64,000 nt of DNA from Bradyrhizobium genosp. L (GCF_015624485.1 NZ_CP061378.1:248001-312000), one strand, 5' to 3'. Shown: positions 47,939-59,049, numbered from the stretch's first letter. Notes: generated from the sequence alone by a model not told the origin. Program-made: numbers and translations.

Positions 47939-48748
47939 GTGAGCTACCAGCACATCCTCTATGAGGTCAGCGAGCGGATCGCGACGATCACGCTCAACCG
48001 CCCCGACCGCATGAATGCGTGGACCGCGATCATGGAGCGCGATGTGCGCCATGCGATGGAGGCCGCGGCCAATGACGACGATGTCCGCGTCATCGTGCTG
48101 ACCGGCGCGGGCCGCGGCTTCTGCGCCGGTGCCGACATGGAGGCTTTGCAGGGCATCGATCCCAACGAGGTCAGGCGCGGCGACAGCATTCCGTTCGACA
48201 TGAACCGTCGCGCCGACTGGCAGACGCGCTATGCCTATTATCCGGCGATCAAGAAGCCCGTGATTGCGATGCTCAACGGCGCCACCGCCGGCATCGGCCT
48301 GGTCCATGCGCTCTATTGCGATTTGCGCTTCGCGGCCGATACCGCGGTGTTCACCACCGCCTTCGCCCGGCGCGGCCTGATCGCCGAGCACGGCATCAGC
48401 TGGACGTTGCCGCGCATCATAGGCCACGCCAACGCGCTCGATCTGTTGATGTCGGCGCGGCGCGTCTCGGCGGCGGAGGCGCTGCGCATCGGCCTCGTCA
48501 ACCGGCTGTCTGCGCCGGACAAGCTGCGCGAGGAGACTTACGCCTATGCCCGCGACCTCGCCGATTTCGTTTCGCCGAGCGCCATCGCCGTCATCAAGCG
48601 CCAGCTCTACGACACCCCGTTCCAGACGCTGGCCGAAGCCACCATCGACGCCAACCGCGAGATGCAGATCGCGCTGAAGGGAAATGATTTCAGGGAAGGG
48701 GTGGCAAGCTTCGTGGAGAAGCGGCCGCCGCGGTTTACGGGGACGTGA
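47939..48748 (+). CDS. Enoyl-CoA hydratase/isomerase (crotonase) family protein
   Basis: A 269-residue crotonase. ERIATITLNRPDRMNAW is the N-terminal strand, TGAGRGFCAGADMEAL gives the oxyanion loop, KPVIAMLNGATAGIGLVHALYCDLRFAADTAVF the second oxyanion loop and the catalytic region, and EHGISWTLPRIIGHANALDLLMSARRVSAAEALRIGLV the hallmark C-terminal part. Likely hydrates or isomerises an enoyl-CoA; the exact substrate is open. GTG at 47939 follows AAGGGAGA, a good ribosome binding site; the frame is open to 47870. Confidence 0.9.
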   Translation: MSYQHILYEVSERIATITLNRPDRMNAWTAIMERDVRHAMEAAANDDDVRVIVLTGAGRGFCAGADMEALQGIDPNEVRRGDSIPFDMNRRADWQTRYAYYPAIKKPVIAMLNGATAGIGLVHALYCDLRFAADTAVFTTAFARRGLIAEHGISWTLPRIIGHANALDLLMSARRVSAAEALRIGLVNRLSAPDKLREETYAYARDLADFVSPSAIAVIKRQLYDTPFQTLAEATIDANREMQIALKGNDFREGVASFVEKRPPRFTGT

Positions 48749-48759
48749 GGGGCTGTTTG

Positions 48760-48963
48760 GGTTTGCTGAACCGGTCCGTCTTCGCCCTTTGGGCTTCGCC
48801 GGACACCACGCTTCGCCCTCCGGGCAACTCTCGTGGCTGCGCCACGCGTAGGTCGTAGGCGATGGATGAGAGGGGTTTGCTGAACCGGTCCGTCTTCGCC
48901 CTTCGGGCTACGCCGGACACCACGCTTCACCCTCCGGGCAACTCGTGGCTGCGCCACGCGTAG
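48760..48963. repeat. Two direct copies of a ~90-bp GC-rich unit, family G
   Basis: Unit 1 (about 48760-48850) and unit 2 (about 48874-48963) both start GGTTTGCTGAACCGGTCCG and end GGCTGCGCCACGCGTAG, differing at a few positions. Each unit contains CTTCGCCCTTyGGGC and CACGCTTCrCCCTCCGGG. A trailing GCCCGAAGGGCGAAGCGTGG (about 48963) is inverted to the unit. They lie between the crotonase gene and tRNA-Ala. Confidence 0.85.
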
Positions 48964-48979
48964 CCCGAAGGGCGAAGCG

Positions 48980-49055
<76 letters not shown>

Positions 49056-49233
49056 ATCGTGGCCGGGTGCTGAGTGTCCCGACCGGCAGCAGGGCGCCAT
49101 TTACAGTGCCGCCCAAGGTCAAGTCAAGAACGGTGAAACCGCGGGTTTGAGGCTTTTTGGCCGGGAACTTCCCTTGTTTGCAGGGGGATGAACCGATATC
49201 TAGCAGGCTGTCCTCCCTGCGAGCCCCCACCAT

Positions 49234-49524
49234 ATGCGCGCCGTTCTCGACATCGTCATCATCGTCCTCGACCTCTACACATGGCTCTTGATCGCGTCCG
49301 CCATTCTGTCCTGGCTGATCGCCTTCAACGTCGTCAACACGCGCAACCAGTTCGTCGCGGCGGTGGCCGAGTTCCTGTACCGGATCACCGAGCCGGTGCT
49401 GCGCCCGATCCGCAACGTGATGCCGAATCTCGGCGGGCTCGACATCTCGCCGATCATCGTGATCCTGCTGATCATGTTTATCGAGCGGGTGATCATGTAT
49501 TACATCTATCCCAACGTCATCTGA
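49234..49524 (+). CDS. YggT family membrane protein
   Basis: A 96-residue integral membrane protein with two hydrophobic helices (LDIVIIVLDLYTWLLIASAILSW and ISPIIVILLIMFIERVIM) and the YggT core FLYRITEPVLRPIRNVMPNLGGLDISPI. Such proteins are linked to cell division or osmotic adaptation in some bacteria; role here is not established. First gene of a tight yggT-DUF167-folD group. Confidence 0.93.
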   Translation: MRAVLDIVIIVLDLYTWLLIASAILSWLIAFNVVNTRNQFVAAVAEFLYRITEPVLRPIRNVMPNLGGLDISPIIVILLIMFIERVIMYYIYPNVI

Positions 49525-49547
49525 CGCTCGTTGATGGACCCTTCGCG

Positions 49548-49874
49548 ATGGACCCTTGGCGCTATTCCACCGAGGGCATCAGCATCGCGTTGCGCGTGAC
49601 GCCGCGCGGCGGCCGTGACGAGATCGACGGCGTCGAGACGCTGGCCAACGGCCGCTCGGTGGTGAAGATTCGGGTCCGCGCCATTGCCGAGGGCGGCGAG
49701 GCCAACCGCGCGGTGACCGAGCTGCTGGCGAAGGCGCTCGGCGTGCCGAAGGTCAGGGTGAAGATCGTGTCCGGCGTCACCTCACGCCTCAAGCAGGTGG
49801 CGATCGACGGCGACCCGAAGGGGCTGGGCGAGACCTTGAAGCGGCTGACCGCCACGCGAACGACCGAGGACTGA
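49548..49874 (+). CDS. DUF167 (YggU) family protein
   Basis: A 108-residue protein. [65 protein letters not shown] is the whole DUF167 signature. Small alpha/beta fold of unknown role; regularly next to yggT. ATG at 49548 lies 23 bp after the yggT stop, and folD starts 1 bp after this gene's stop, so the three are likely one operon. Confidence 0.92.
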   Translation: MDPWRYSTEGISIALRVTPRGGRDEIDGVETLANGRSVVKIRVRAIAEGGEANRAVTELLAKALGVPKVRVKIVSGVTSRLKQVAIDGDPKGLGETLKRLTATRTTED

Positions 49875-49875
49875 C

Positions 49876-50760
49876 ATGACTGCCCGCATCATCGACGGAA
49901 AAGCCATCGCCGCCGAGCTTCGTGCCCGCGTCGCCGACGAAGTCGCCCGCGTCCAGCGCGACCATGCGCTGACCCCCGGGCTCGCGGTCGTGCTGGTGGG
50001 TAACGATCCCGCCAGCGAGGTCTATGTCCGCAGCAAGCACACCCAGACCCAGGCCGCCGGCATGGCCTCGTTCGAGCACAAGCTGCCGGCGGATGTTTCG
50101 CAGGCCGACCTGTTGGCGCTGATCGCGCGGCTCAACCGCGATCCGCTGGTGCACGGCATTCTGGTGCAGCTGCCGCTGCCGAAATCGCTGCACACCGAGA
50201 CCATCATCAATGCGATCGATCCGGCCAAGGACGTCGACGGCCTGCATCCGAGCAATGCCGGCCGGCTCGCCGGCGGCCTTGCCGCGCTGTCGCCCTGCAC
50301 GCCGCTCGGCTGCATCATCCTGACCAAGAGCGTGCATGCCTCGCTCGAGGGCATGAATGCGATCGTGATCGGCCGCTCCAATCTGGTCGGCCGACCGCTG
50401 GTGCAATTGCTGCTGAACGAGAACGCGACGGTGACGATCGCGCATTCGCGCTCGCGCGATCTGCCGAAGCTCTGTGCGCAGGCCGACCTGGTCTATGCCG
50501 CGGTCGGCAAGCCCGAGATGGTGCGCGGTGACTGGCTGAAGCCGGGCGCGACCGTGATCGATGTCGGCATCAACCGTATCCCGGTCGAGGGCGGCAAGCC
50601 GAAGCTGGTCGGCGACGTCGCGTTCCAGGAGGCGCTCGCCGTTGCCGGCGCGATCACGCCGGTGCCGGGCGGCGTCGGCCAGATGACGGTGGCGTGCCTC
50701 TTGGTGAACACGCTGCGCGCGGCCTGCGCGATCGCCGGCCTGCCGGCACCGGCGGTGTAG
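49876..50760 (+). CDS. folD: Methylenetetrahydrofolate dehydrogenase / cyclohydrolase
   Basis: A 294-residue bifunctional enzyme interconverting 5,10-methylene-THF, methenyl-THF and 10-formyl-THF. Conserved residues: [22 protein letters not shown] with catalytic Tyr/Lys, [44 protein letters not shown] for NADP, and GDVAFQEA with [16 protein letters not shown]. Full length. It supplies the 10-formyl-THF used by PurH, encoded elsewhere in this window. Confidence 0.96.
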   Translation: MTARIIDGKAIAAELRARVADEVARVQRDHALTPGLAVVLVGNDPASEVYVRSKHTQTQAAGMASFEHKLPADVSQADLLALIARLNRDPLVHGILVQLPLPKSLHTETIINAIDPAKDVDGLHPSNAGRLAGGLAALSPCTPLGCIILTKSVHASLEGMNAIVIGRSNLVGRPLVQLLLNENATVTIAHSRSRDLPKLCAQADLVYAAVGKPEMVRGDWLKPGATVIDVGINRIPVEGGKPKLVGDVAFQEALAVAGAITPVPGGVGQMTVACLLVNTLRAACAIAGLPAPAV

Positions 50761-50773
50761 TCCAGCGCCGGCG

Positions 50774-50863
50774 TTCCGGGGCGCGTCGAAGACGCGAACC
50801 CGGAACCTCGAAGTTGTGGCGCGAGATTCCGGGTTCTCGCTTCGCGAGCCCCGGAATGACGAC
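50774..50863. repeat. Dispersed inverted repeat, family F, copy 2
   Basis: TTCCGGGGCGCGTCGAAGAC with GCGAACCCGGAA at the left and ATTCCGGGTTCTCGCTTCGC with GAGCCCCGGAA at the right. It lies between the convergent folD and ppa stops, where it can also act as a terminator. Confidence 0.75.
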
Positions 50864-50870
50864 TACGTCG

Positions 50871-51404
50871 TCACTTCTGCTTCTTGTCCCGCTCGATCCC
50901 TTCCAGGATCAGCTTGCACGCCTCCTCGGCGTCGCCCCAGCGGAGGATCTTCACCCACTTGCCCTTCTCGAGATCCTTGTAATGCTCGAAGAAGTGCTGG
51001 ATCTGGTCCAGCGTGATCTGGGGAAGGTCGCTGTAGTTCTTCACCTTGTCGTAGCGCTGGGTGAGCTTCGACGAGGGCACCGCGATGATCTTCTCGTCGC
51101 CGCCGGCCTCGTCTTCCATCAGGAGCACGCCGACCGGGCGGACGCTCATGACGGCGCCGGGGATGATCGCGCGGGTGTTGATGATCAGCACGTCGCAGGG
51201 GTCGCCGTCGCCCGACAGCGTGTGCGGGATGAAGCCGTAATTGCCGGGATAGCGCATCGGCGTGTAGAGGAAGCGGTCTACCACCAGCGTGCCGGCCTCC
51301 TTGTCCATCTCGTATTTGATGGGCTCGCCGCCAACGGGCACCTCGATGATGACGTTGACGTCGTGGGGCGGGTTCTTTCCGGTCGATATGGCGTCGATAC
51401 GCAT
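50871..51404 (-). CDS. ppa: Inorganic pyrophosphatase
   Basis: A 177-residue family I soluble pyrophosphatase. [22 protein letters not shown] with the Lys/Glu/Lys site, [30 protein letters not shown] with the D-x-x-D metal loop, and the C-terminal [36 protein letters not shown] segment (here VKNYSDLP). Active-site Asp, Tyr and Lys are intact. Hydrolyses PPi to drive biosynthesis. Confidence 0.96.
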   Translation of the reverse strand: MRIDAISTGKNPPHDVNVIIEVPVGGEPIKYEMDKEAGTLVVDRFLYTPMRYPGNYGFIPHTLSGDGDPCDVLIINTRAIIPGAVMSVRPVGVLLMEDEAGGDEKIIAVPSSKLTQRYDKVKNYSDLPQITLDQIQHFFEHYKDLEKGKWVKILRWGDAEEACKLILEGIERDKKQK

Positions 51405-51571
51405 GGATTGCTCCGCGTGGCCTTTAGGGAGTGGGCGGTGATGGGATTTTCTTGTTTGGCGCCGTCACGGCGCGAAGCCGTATGGTTGCCCGAGCCTGAT
51501 GCCGGGCGGGGCATCGCGTGAAGCGCTCAGGCTGGTCTAGCCTTGCTGCGGGCGCGAGAGAAGCGGGATTT

Positions 51572-52081
51572 TCAGTTCGTCCAGGCGAAAGCGACCTTGT
51601 CGAGCGACTTCGGCCCGAACCGCTCCGACGAGCGCGCCACCATGCGGCCGCCCAGCGCACGATAGAACTCGGTCGCCGCCTCGTTGTCGGAGAGCGCCCA
51701 GATCACCATGCTCTTCAGGCCGCTCTGCACCAGGTCGCGGCGCGCCGCGGTGAACAGCCGCCGGCCGAAGCCGAGGCCCTGGAATTCCGGCCGCAGATAG
51801 AGCTCGTAGATCTCGCCTTCGAAGTGCAGGCTGCGGGCGCGGTTGCGGCCGTAATTGGCGTAGCCCGCGATCTTGTCGCCGAACACCAGCACGCTGACGC
51901 GGCTGCCCTTGCGGATCGCGCTGTCCCACCATTGCGGGCCGCGGCGGTTGATCAGCTTCTCGAGTTCGGCGCCGGGGATGATGCCCTGATACGCCGAGCG
52001 CCAGGCCTCGTCATGGGTGCACGCCACCGCAGTTGCATCTGCAGCTTTGGCCGGCCGGACTTCGATCAGCGTTGTGCTCAT
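51572..52081 (-). CDS. GNAT family N-acetyltransferase
   Basis: A 169-residue single GNAT domain. Acetyl-CoA motif region IYELYLRPEFQGLGFGRRLFTAARRDL, where QGLGFGRR is the R/Q-x-x-G-x-G/A pyrophosphate loop; the following LKSMVIWALSDNEAATEFYRALGGRMV is motif B. Acetyl acceptor unknown. The frame opens at 52117; MSTTLIEVRPAK at 52081 is the more typical start. Confidence 0.88.
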   Translation of the reverse strand: MSTTLIEVRPAKAADATAVACTHDEAWRSAYQGIIPGAELEKLINRRGPQWWDSAIRKGSRVSVLVFGDKIAGYANYGRNRARSLHFEGEIYELYLRPEFQGLGFGRRLFTAARRDLVQSGLKSMVIWALSDNEAATEFYRALGGRMVARSSERFGPKSLDKVAFAWTN

Positions 52082-52323
52082 GGCCATTATCAAAGCAAGT
52101 CGGACGGCCGCCTTCAAGGTCCATCGTTAATTATCGGTTAACCTGTGGATTTTCTGCATCAGTGTGGTGAAAAATTGTACCGAAAAAGGACAGGACGCCG
52201 TCCGGCACGGCATGGTCTGTGGGCAAGATCCGGAGCAGGGCATGGACTTGCCGTGGTTTATGACAACGCCCATGTCCGGGCGGGTGTCCCGAGATGTGAT
52301 TCGTCGCCGGAGCGAGCGAGACA

Positions 52324-52791
52324 ATGACGCTCTACTTGCTGGTCAAATATCTCCATGTGCTCGGCGCCATCGTGATCCTCGGCACCGGGACCGGCATCGC
52401 CTTCTTCATGCTGATGGCGCATCGCACGCATGACGCGGCCTTCATCGCGCGCACTGCGGCGACCGTCGTGATCGCGGACATGGTCTTCACGTTGTCGGCG
52501 GTGCTGCTGCAACCGGTCAGTGGCGGGCTGTTGATAATGCTGTCGTCGACCAGTCTCACGGAGCGCTGGCTGCTGGTCTCGCTCGCGCTCTACGCCGTGG
52601 CGGGCGCGTTCTGGATCCCCGTCGTCTTCATGCAGATCGAGATGCGCGATCTCGCGCGCGCCGCGGCGGAGAAAAATCACGCCCTGCCGCCGCGCTATTT
52701 TGCGCTCTTCCGCCGCTGGTTGCTGTTCGGTATTCCCGGCTTCGGCTCGGTCATGATCATCCTGTGGCTGATGATCGCGAAGCCTTTCTAG
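52324..52791 (+). CDS. DUF2269 family membrane protein
   Basis: A 155-residue integral membrane protein with about four hydrophobic helices: MTLYLLVKYLHVLGAIVILGTG, AATVVIADMVFTLSAVLLQPVSG, WLLVSLALYAVAGAFWIPVVFMQ and WLLFGIPGFGSVMIILWLMIA. KYLHVLGA and RWLLFGIPGFGSV are the DUF2269 anchors. Function unknown. Immediately upstream (8 bp) of the SDR/DoxX gene, so cotranscribed and possibly functionally tied to it. Confidence 0.9.
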   Translation: MTLYLLVKYLHVLGAIVILGTGTGIAFFMLMAHRTHDAAFIARTAATVVIADMVFTLSAVLLQPVSGGLLIMLSSTSLTERWLLVSLALYAVAGAFWIPVVFMQIEMRDLARAAAEKNHALPPRYFALFRRWLLFGIPGFGSVMIILWLMIAKPF

Positions 52792-52799
52792 GACCCCCA

Positions 52800-54125
52800 A
52801 TGGGCGAAGCATCACGCAACATCGTCGTGCTCGGCGCGTCCGGCCTGATCGGCCGCACCCTCACCGACGATCTGCGCGGACGCGGTTTCCATGTGATCGG
52901 GATCGCACGGCAATTCTCGCTTGCGCAGAAGGTCAGCGCGTTCGACCTCGAGCTGCCGGTGATGTCGATGGATGCGGCAGCGCTGGCGCAGCTGCTTCGC
53001 GCCCGCAGCGCCGACGTCGTCGTCAACTGCCTCGGCGTGCTGCAGGACGGCCCGGGCAGCGACACCAGCGCGGTGCATCGCGATTTCGTGGCGCGGCTCA
53101 TTGAGGCGATCCGCGGCAGCGAGCGCGCCGTCCGTCTCGTCCAGATCTCGATTCCCGGCGCAGCCAACGAGGATCGCACCGCCTTCTCGACCACCAAACG
53201 CGAGGCCGAGCGGTTGATCGCGGCCTCCGGCATCGCGCATGCGATCCTGCGTCCGGGCTTCGTCGTCGCGCCCTCGGTCTATGGCGGCAGCGCCATGCTG
53301 CGCGCGCTGGCGGCGCTGCCGGTCGGTTTGCCGGCCGATGAGGCCGCGACGCCGTTCCAGCCGGTGGCCGTCGAGGACATCGCCGCAACGATCGCGTCGC
53401 TGGCCGAGCGGGACATCACCGATGAGAGCGTGCACGCCGTGACCTGGGACCTGATGCAGAAGCAGCCGGTCTCGCTCGGCGGCGTGATCGATCAGTTCCG
53501 CTGGTCGTTCGGCACGGCCAGGCAGATGCGGATCACCTCGCCCGGCTTCCTGATCGATCTCGGCGCGCGGCTCGGCGATCTCTCGACCCATCTCGGCTGG
53601 ATGCCGCCGCTGCGTTCGACCGCGATCGCCGAGCTGCGCCGCGGCGTCACCGGCGATCCAGCAGCCTGGATGGAGGCGACCGGCATCGTGCCGAAGACCA
53701 TCGCGCAAGCGATCGGCGAGGGTCCCGCGACCATTCAGGACAAATGGTTCGCGCGGCTGTTCCTGATCAAGGCGTTGATCCTCGCAAGCCTGGTGCTGTT
53801 CTGGGTCGCCTCCGGCTTCATCGCGCTTTTCATCTCCTATCACGCCGCCGCCGGCATCCTGCGTGCGCACAACTTTCCGCCGGCGCTGGTCGGCCCCATC
53901 ACGGTGCTGACCAGCCTGATGGACATGAGCATCGGCGTGCTGATTGCCTTCCGACGCACCGCCGCCTTGGGCCTCGTCGCCGGCATCATCGCCTCGCTCG
54001 GCTACATGGTGGGGTCGGCGATCCTGACTCCGGAGCTCTGGATCGAGCCGCTCGGCGCGCTGGTCAAGACGGGACCGGCGATCGTCCTGATGCTGGTCGC
54101 GCTGCTGATATTGGACAACCGATGA
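52800..54125 (+). CDS. SDR (atypical) fused to DoxX-like membrane domain
   Basis: A 441-residue fusion. Residues 1-290 form an NAD(P)-binding atypical SDR (NIVVLGASGLIGRTLTDDLRGRGFHVIGIAR, VVNCLGVLQDGPG, ILRPGFVVAPSVYGGSAMLRALAALPVGLP). Residues about 310-441 are a hydrophobic DoxX-like domain with four helices (LFLIKALILASLVLFWVASGFIALFI, VGPITVLTSLMDMSIGVLIAFRR, TAALGLVAGIIASLGYMVGSAIL, VKTGPAIVLMLVALLIL). ATG at 52800 follows the DUF2269 stop by 8 bp; a start at 52764 would overlap it. It overlaps the next gene by four bases. Confidence 0.87.
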   Translation: MGEASRNIVVLGASGLIGRTLTDDLRGRGFHVIGIARQFSLAQKVSAFDLELPVMSMDAAALAQLLRARSADVVVNCLGVLQDGPGSDTSAVHRDFVARLIEAIRGSERAVRLVQISIPGAANEDRTAFSTTKREAERLIAASGIAHAILRPGFVVAPSVYGGSAMLRALAALPVGLPADEAATPFQPVAVEDIAATIASLAERDITDESVHAVTWDLMQKQPVSLGGVIDQFRWSFGTARQMRITSPGFLIDLGARLGDLSTHLGWMPPLRSTAIAELRRGVTGDPAAWMEATGIVPKTIAQAIGEGPATIQDKWFARLFLIKALILASLVLFWVASGFIALFISYHAAAGILRAHNFPPALVGPITVLTSLMDMSIGVLIAFRRTAALGLVAGIIASLGYMVGSAILTPELWIEPLGALVKTGPAIVLMLVALLILDNR

Positions 54126-54529
54126 CCGCGTGGCCCGACGACGATGTGATCCTCTATGACGGCGTCTGCATCTTCTGCTCACGCTGGGTCCGCTTCGTCG
54201 TGGCGCGCGACACGGCACGCCGTTTCCGCTTCACGCCGATCCAGTCCGACTACGGCACGCGTCTGGCGACGACTTTTGGCATCGACCCCGACGACCCCGA
54301 CACCAACGCGGTGGTCCATGGCGGCGTCGCGTGGCTCAAATCCGATGCGGCTCTGACGGTGCTGGGCCATCTACCCGGATGGGGCTGGACGCGTGCGCTG
54401 TCCGCTGTGCCGAAGCCGCTGCGAGATGCAGTCTACAGCGTGATCGCGCGCAATCGGTACAAGATATTCGGGAAGTACGAGACGTGCTTCGTGCCGGATG
54501 CCGACATGCGGGCGCGGGTGCTGGAATAA
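54122..54529 (+). CDS. DCC family thiol-disulfide oxidoreductase-like protein (DUF393)
   Basis: A 135-residue protein. VILYDGVCIFCSRWVRFVVARD holds the defining D-G-x-C-x-x-C motif, a thioredoxin-like CxxC, and FTPIQSDYG, AVVHGGVAWLKSDAAL follow the DUF393 pattern. Likely redox or thiol transfer; role unknown. ATG overlaps the TGA of the SDR/DoxX gene (ATGA), so the two are translationally coupled. Confidence 0.9.
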   Translation: MTAWPDDDVILYDGVCIFCSRWVRFVVARDTARRFRFTPIQSDYGTRLATTFGIDPDDPDTNAVVHGGVAWLKSDAALTVLGHLPGWGWTRALSAVPKPLRDAVYSVIARNRYKIFGKYETCFVPDADMRARVLE

Positions 54530-54600
54530 GCCGTGACTGGCCTTCTCGAGTAAGATGAGGTTAAACTCACTCCACAAGAGTGGATTGCTCGACAAGCTGA

Positions 54601-55500
54601 ATGGCCAAAGCAGTTTTCACAACGAAAGCACAGCCGGGTTACAGAGACCTTCCAGAGGTCCGTTATCACTTTCCGAAAACATATCTCAATCAAGTGAGCC
54701 GGACGGTTGGTGACCACATCGTCTACTACGAGCCGAGGCGATCGAGCATCGATCTGTCGAGTTTCGGAGGTAGACAATCCTATTTCGGCGTCGCGCGAGT
54801 AACAGCCGTTGTCGAAGATCGGGAACTTAAAGACCACCACTACGCGCTCATCGATGAGTATCTTGACTTCGATAGACCCGTGCCGTTCGCGGAGGGCACG
54901 CAATATTATGAAAGCGCTCTGAAGAAAGTCGATGGCTCAACTAACAAGGGAGCTTTCGGGCGGGCGGTGCGAATCGTTCCCGACACGGAGTTTGATCTTA
55001 TTTTGAAGGCTGGCTTTGCCCCAATCCTCAGTGAGAGCGCGACGCTTCAGCAGGAAACTGACTCAGAAATCTCAGAGCCATCAGTGCCCTTCGAGAGGCC
55101 TACGGTAGAGATGACCATTTCCCGGCCATTCCGAGAGCGGTCGTTTATGTACAATGTTCGTGCAGCCTATGCGAACAGGTGCGCGATGACGGGTCTTCGT
55201 TTGATTAATGGCGGGGGGCGGCCCGAGGTTCAAGCGGCACACATTCAGCCGGTTGCGTCGAACGGACCAGATTCAGTCCGAAATGGAATTGCCCTATCCG
55301 GAACGGTTCATTGGATGTTTGACCGTGGATTAATTTCGATTGGGGATGACTACAGGATACTGGTCGCGGGAAATCACGTCCCCGAAGATGCCGCGCGACT
55401 TCTGAATTCGAGCGGCCGGGTTCATTTGCCGCGCGAAGAAGCCTTCTACCCAAATGCCCAATTCTTGAAATTTCACAGAGACAAAATCTTTAAGGGGTAA
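54601..55500 (+). CDS. HNH endonuclease (HNH_2 type) with N-terminal PUA/EVE-like domain candidate
   Basis: A 299-residue protein. Residues about 1-150 include HFPKTYLNQVSRTVGDHIVYYEPRR and YYGVARV-like FGVARVTAVVEDRELKDHHYALIDEYLDF, whose strand-rich layout recalls the modified-base-binding EVE/ASCH group (inference). The C-terminal HNH_2 domain reads YANRCAMTGLRLINGGGRPEVQAAHIQPVASNGPDSVRNGIALSGTVHWMFDRGLISI, with the catalytic His in AAHI, Asn in VRNG and His in HWMF. It looks like a modification-dependent or orphan restriction nuclease. GC is lower than both flanks. Convergent with the amine oxidase gene, only 9 bp from its stop. Confidence 0.85.
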   Translation: MAKAVFTTKAQPGYRDLPEVRYHFPKTYLNQVSRTVGDHIVYYEPRRSSIDLSSFGGRQSYFGVARVTAVVEDRELKDHHYALIDEYLDFDRPVPFAEGTQYYESALKKVDGSTNKGAFGRAVRIVPDTEFDLILKAGFAPILSESATLQQETDSEISEPSVPFERPTVEMTISRPFRERSFMYNVRAAYANRCAMTGLRLINGGGRPEVQAAHIQPVASNGPDSVRNGIALSGTVHWMFDRGLISIGDDYRILVAGNHVPEDAARLLNSSGRVHLPREEAFYPNAQFLKFHRDKIFKG

Positions 55501-55509
55501 GGCCTGCCC

Positions 55510-56757
55510 CTATTTGCGCGCGAGCGTAGGCAACACTTCCATCGCCGCCCGTTCCCCCGAATCCCGCGCCCCATGCGCCGTCGAGAAAAAGTTCGGCGAG
55601 GTCGCTTCACCCGCAAAAAACAGCCGGCCGTCGACCGGCGCGGCGAGCACCGCGCGCTTGCCGGCGTGGCCGGGCAGGGCATGCGAGTACGAGCCGCGCG
55701 CGAACTTGTCGTGCGCCCAGCGCGATTCCTTCAACGGCTTCAGCTTGCGGCGGACATCGCTGCCGAGGAAGGAGACGATCTCGTCGATGCTGTGCGCGGC
55801 GATGGCGCCGTCGCCGGCGTCTTCGAGCGCCTGCGCGAAGCGGCCGCCGAAGAAGCCTTCGATGCAGGGCTGGCCGAACGGGCGGATGTGATAGGTGCCC
55901 ATCTCGGTGCGCATGGTGGCGCCGCGCAGGTTGCCTTCCGCCGGAAAGGCGTCGGCGCCTTCGAGCGCCAGCGTCACCTTGTCGGCGAGGCCGAGCGGCA
56001 GGCCGCGCGCGGCGTCGAGCTTGTCCGGCAGCACGGGCGAGAAACGGATCGCTTCGTCGGCGAGCAGGTTGGTCGGCACGGTGACGATCACCTTGTCGGC
56101 CTCGATCGTGCCGCGCGACGTTTCGACGCGCACACGAGGGCCGGCGTGATCGATCAGCTTCACCTCGCAGTTCAGCACCACCGGCAGCTCGGCGCCATAG
56201 GCCGTGATCAACGCGCCATAGCCGCGGCGAACGCGCCAATTGATCTCGGTGTCCTCATAGGCGTCGATGTCGAGGATCGAGGCCTGGTCGAGCTCGCAGC
56301 CGTTCACATAGGTCGAGATCGCATCGATCATCGGGTTCCAGCGGTTGCCGGGCTCGAGATAGAGGTTGGCCGGGGCGTCCTTGTCGCTCTCCGCGGCTTC
56401 TTCGATGCGGTCGTAGAAAGCGTCGAGCGCGGTGACGAATTCGTCGCGGTCGGCTTGCGGGAACGCCTTGCCGTAGGCGCGCTCGCGCCAGGGCGGCAGA
56501 TCCTTGTTGATCGCGAATTCGAGCTGCCTGGCGATATCGACGAAACTATTCTTGTCGGCCGAATGCAGCCAGCCGCAGCCGACGTCGAACGTGACGTCAG
56601 GTGCCGCTTGAATCGTATGCGCGCGGCCGCCGAGCCGGTCGCGGGCTTCCAGCACGATGGTGGAGAGGCCGGTCCGCTTCAGCGCATGCGCGGCGCCAAG
56701 GCCGGCGGCGCCGGCGCCGATGATGGCGACATCGACTGAGGAGGGAAGGGAACTCAT
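55510..56757 (-). CDS. Flavin-containing amine oxidase
   Basis: A 415-residue FAD enzyme. DVAIIGAGAAGLGAAHALKRTG and VLEARDRLGGRAHTI are the FAD-binding and GGRAHT motifs; FDVGCGWLHSADKNSFV, DKVIVTVPTNLL, and GRLFFAGEATSPNFFSTAHGARDSGERAAMEVL at the end are typical of monoamine oxidase-like proteins. Oxidises an amine with release of H2O2; substrate not clear. Full length, no signal peptide. Confidence 0.88.
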   Translation of the reverse strand: MSSLPSSVDVAIIGAGAAGLGAAHALKRTGLSTIVLEARDRLGGRAHTIQAAPDVTFDVGCGWLHSADKNSFVDIARQLEFAINKDLPPWRERAYGKAFPQADRDEFVTALDAFYDRIEEAAESDKDAPANLYLEPGNRWNPMIDAISTYVNGCELDQASILDIDAYEDTEINWRVRRGYGALITAYGAELPVVLNCEVKLIDHAGPRVRVETSRGTIEADKVIVTVPTNLLADEAIRFSPVLPDKLDAARGLPLGLADKVTLALEGADAFPAEGNLRGATMRTEMGTYHIRPFGQPCIEGFFGGRFAQALEDAGDGAIAAHSIDEIVSFLGSDVRRKLKPLKESRWAHDKFARGSYSHALPGHAGKRAVLAAPVDGRLFFAGEATSPNFFSTAHGARDSGERAAMEVLPTLARK

Positions 56758-56932
56758 GCCCCGGCTCTAGCACGTTTGGGTGAGAGCCTGAAGCTACCGC
56801 AAACATGACTGCCATCGCCCGCGCATGCGGGCGATCCACTATTCCAGAGGCAGGTGTAGTCGAATGGATAGGCCGCGGCGTACTGGGTGCCCCGCTTTCG
56901 CGGAGCACGACAGCGGGGGCTTAAGCCACCGC
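56758..56932. other. Intergenic region
   Basis: 175 bases between two minus-strand genes, with no gene supported. It should hold the amine-oxidase promoter and the typA terminator. Confidence 0.4.
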
Positions 56933-58759
<1,827 letters not shown>

Positions 58760-59049
58760 GGCTCTTCTTCTGGTCGTGCAACGGTTTTTGCGCGATCTCG
58801 CCGGACCATTCGGCCGGCCGCTCGCTGACATGGCCCAAGAGGGCCCGGATCACGCTCATACCTGCGAAATTTGACGGGGACGCTTCGCCCCAAAAAGGAA
58901 GCCCGGTCGTCAGGACCGGGCACCTCAGCGCGTTGCGGCGCAATATAGTCAGAAATCGCCAAAAAACAACGATTTATTGGTGGTCTGGTTGACCGTTTTC
59001 GGCCGGAAAAGTTGGTTCCCGTCGATTCTGGGCCGTCGACCAGGAAAGA
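58760..59049. other. typA leader and intergenic region
   Basis: 290 bases without a gene. It contains a terminator hairpin for the upstream operon (58892-58921) and, between it and the typA ATG, about 130 bases that must hold the typA promoter and leader. Confidence 0.6.
58892..58921 (-). terminator. Rho-independent terminator of the Lgt-like/radical SAM operon
   Basis: On the minus strand GCCCGGTC (58914-58921 complement) pairs with GACCGGGC (58901-58908 complement) over a five-base loop and is followed by CTTCCTTTTT. It lies 128 bp beyond the last gene of the operon (59050) and before typA. Confidence 0.8.

Noticed and set aside
48607..48957. Frame with internal repeats across family G units
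   Set aside because: The repeats in the peptide simply reflect the DNA repeat; no start signal or homology.
52812..54218. 468-codon open frame on the minus strand
   Set aside because: Antisense shadow of the SDR/DoxX gene with no recognisable motif.
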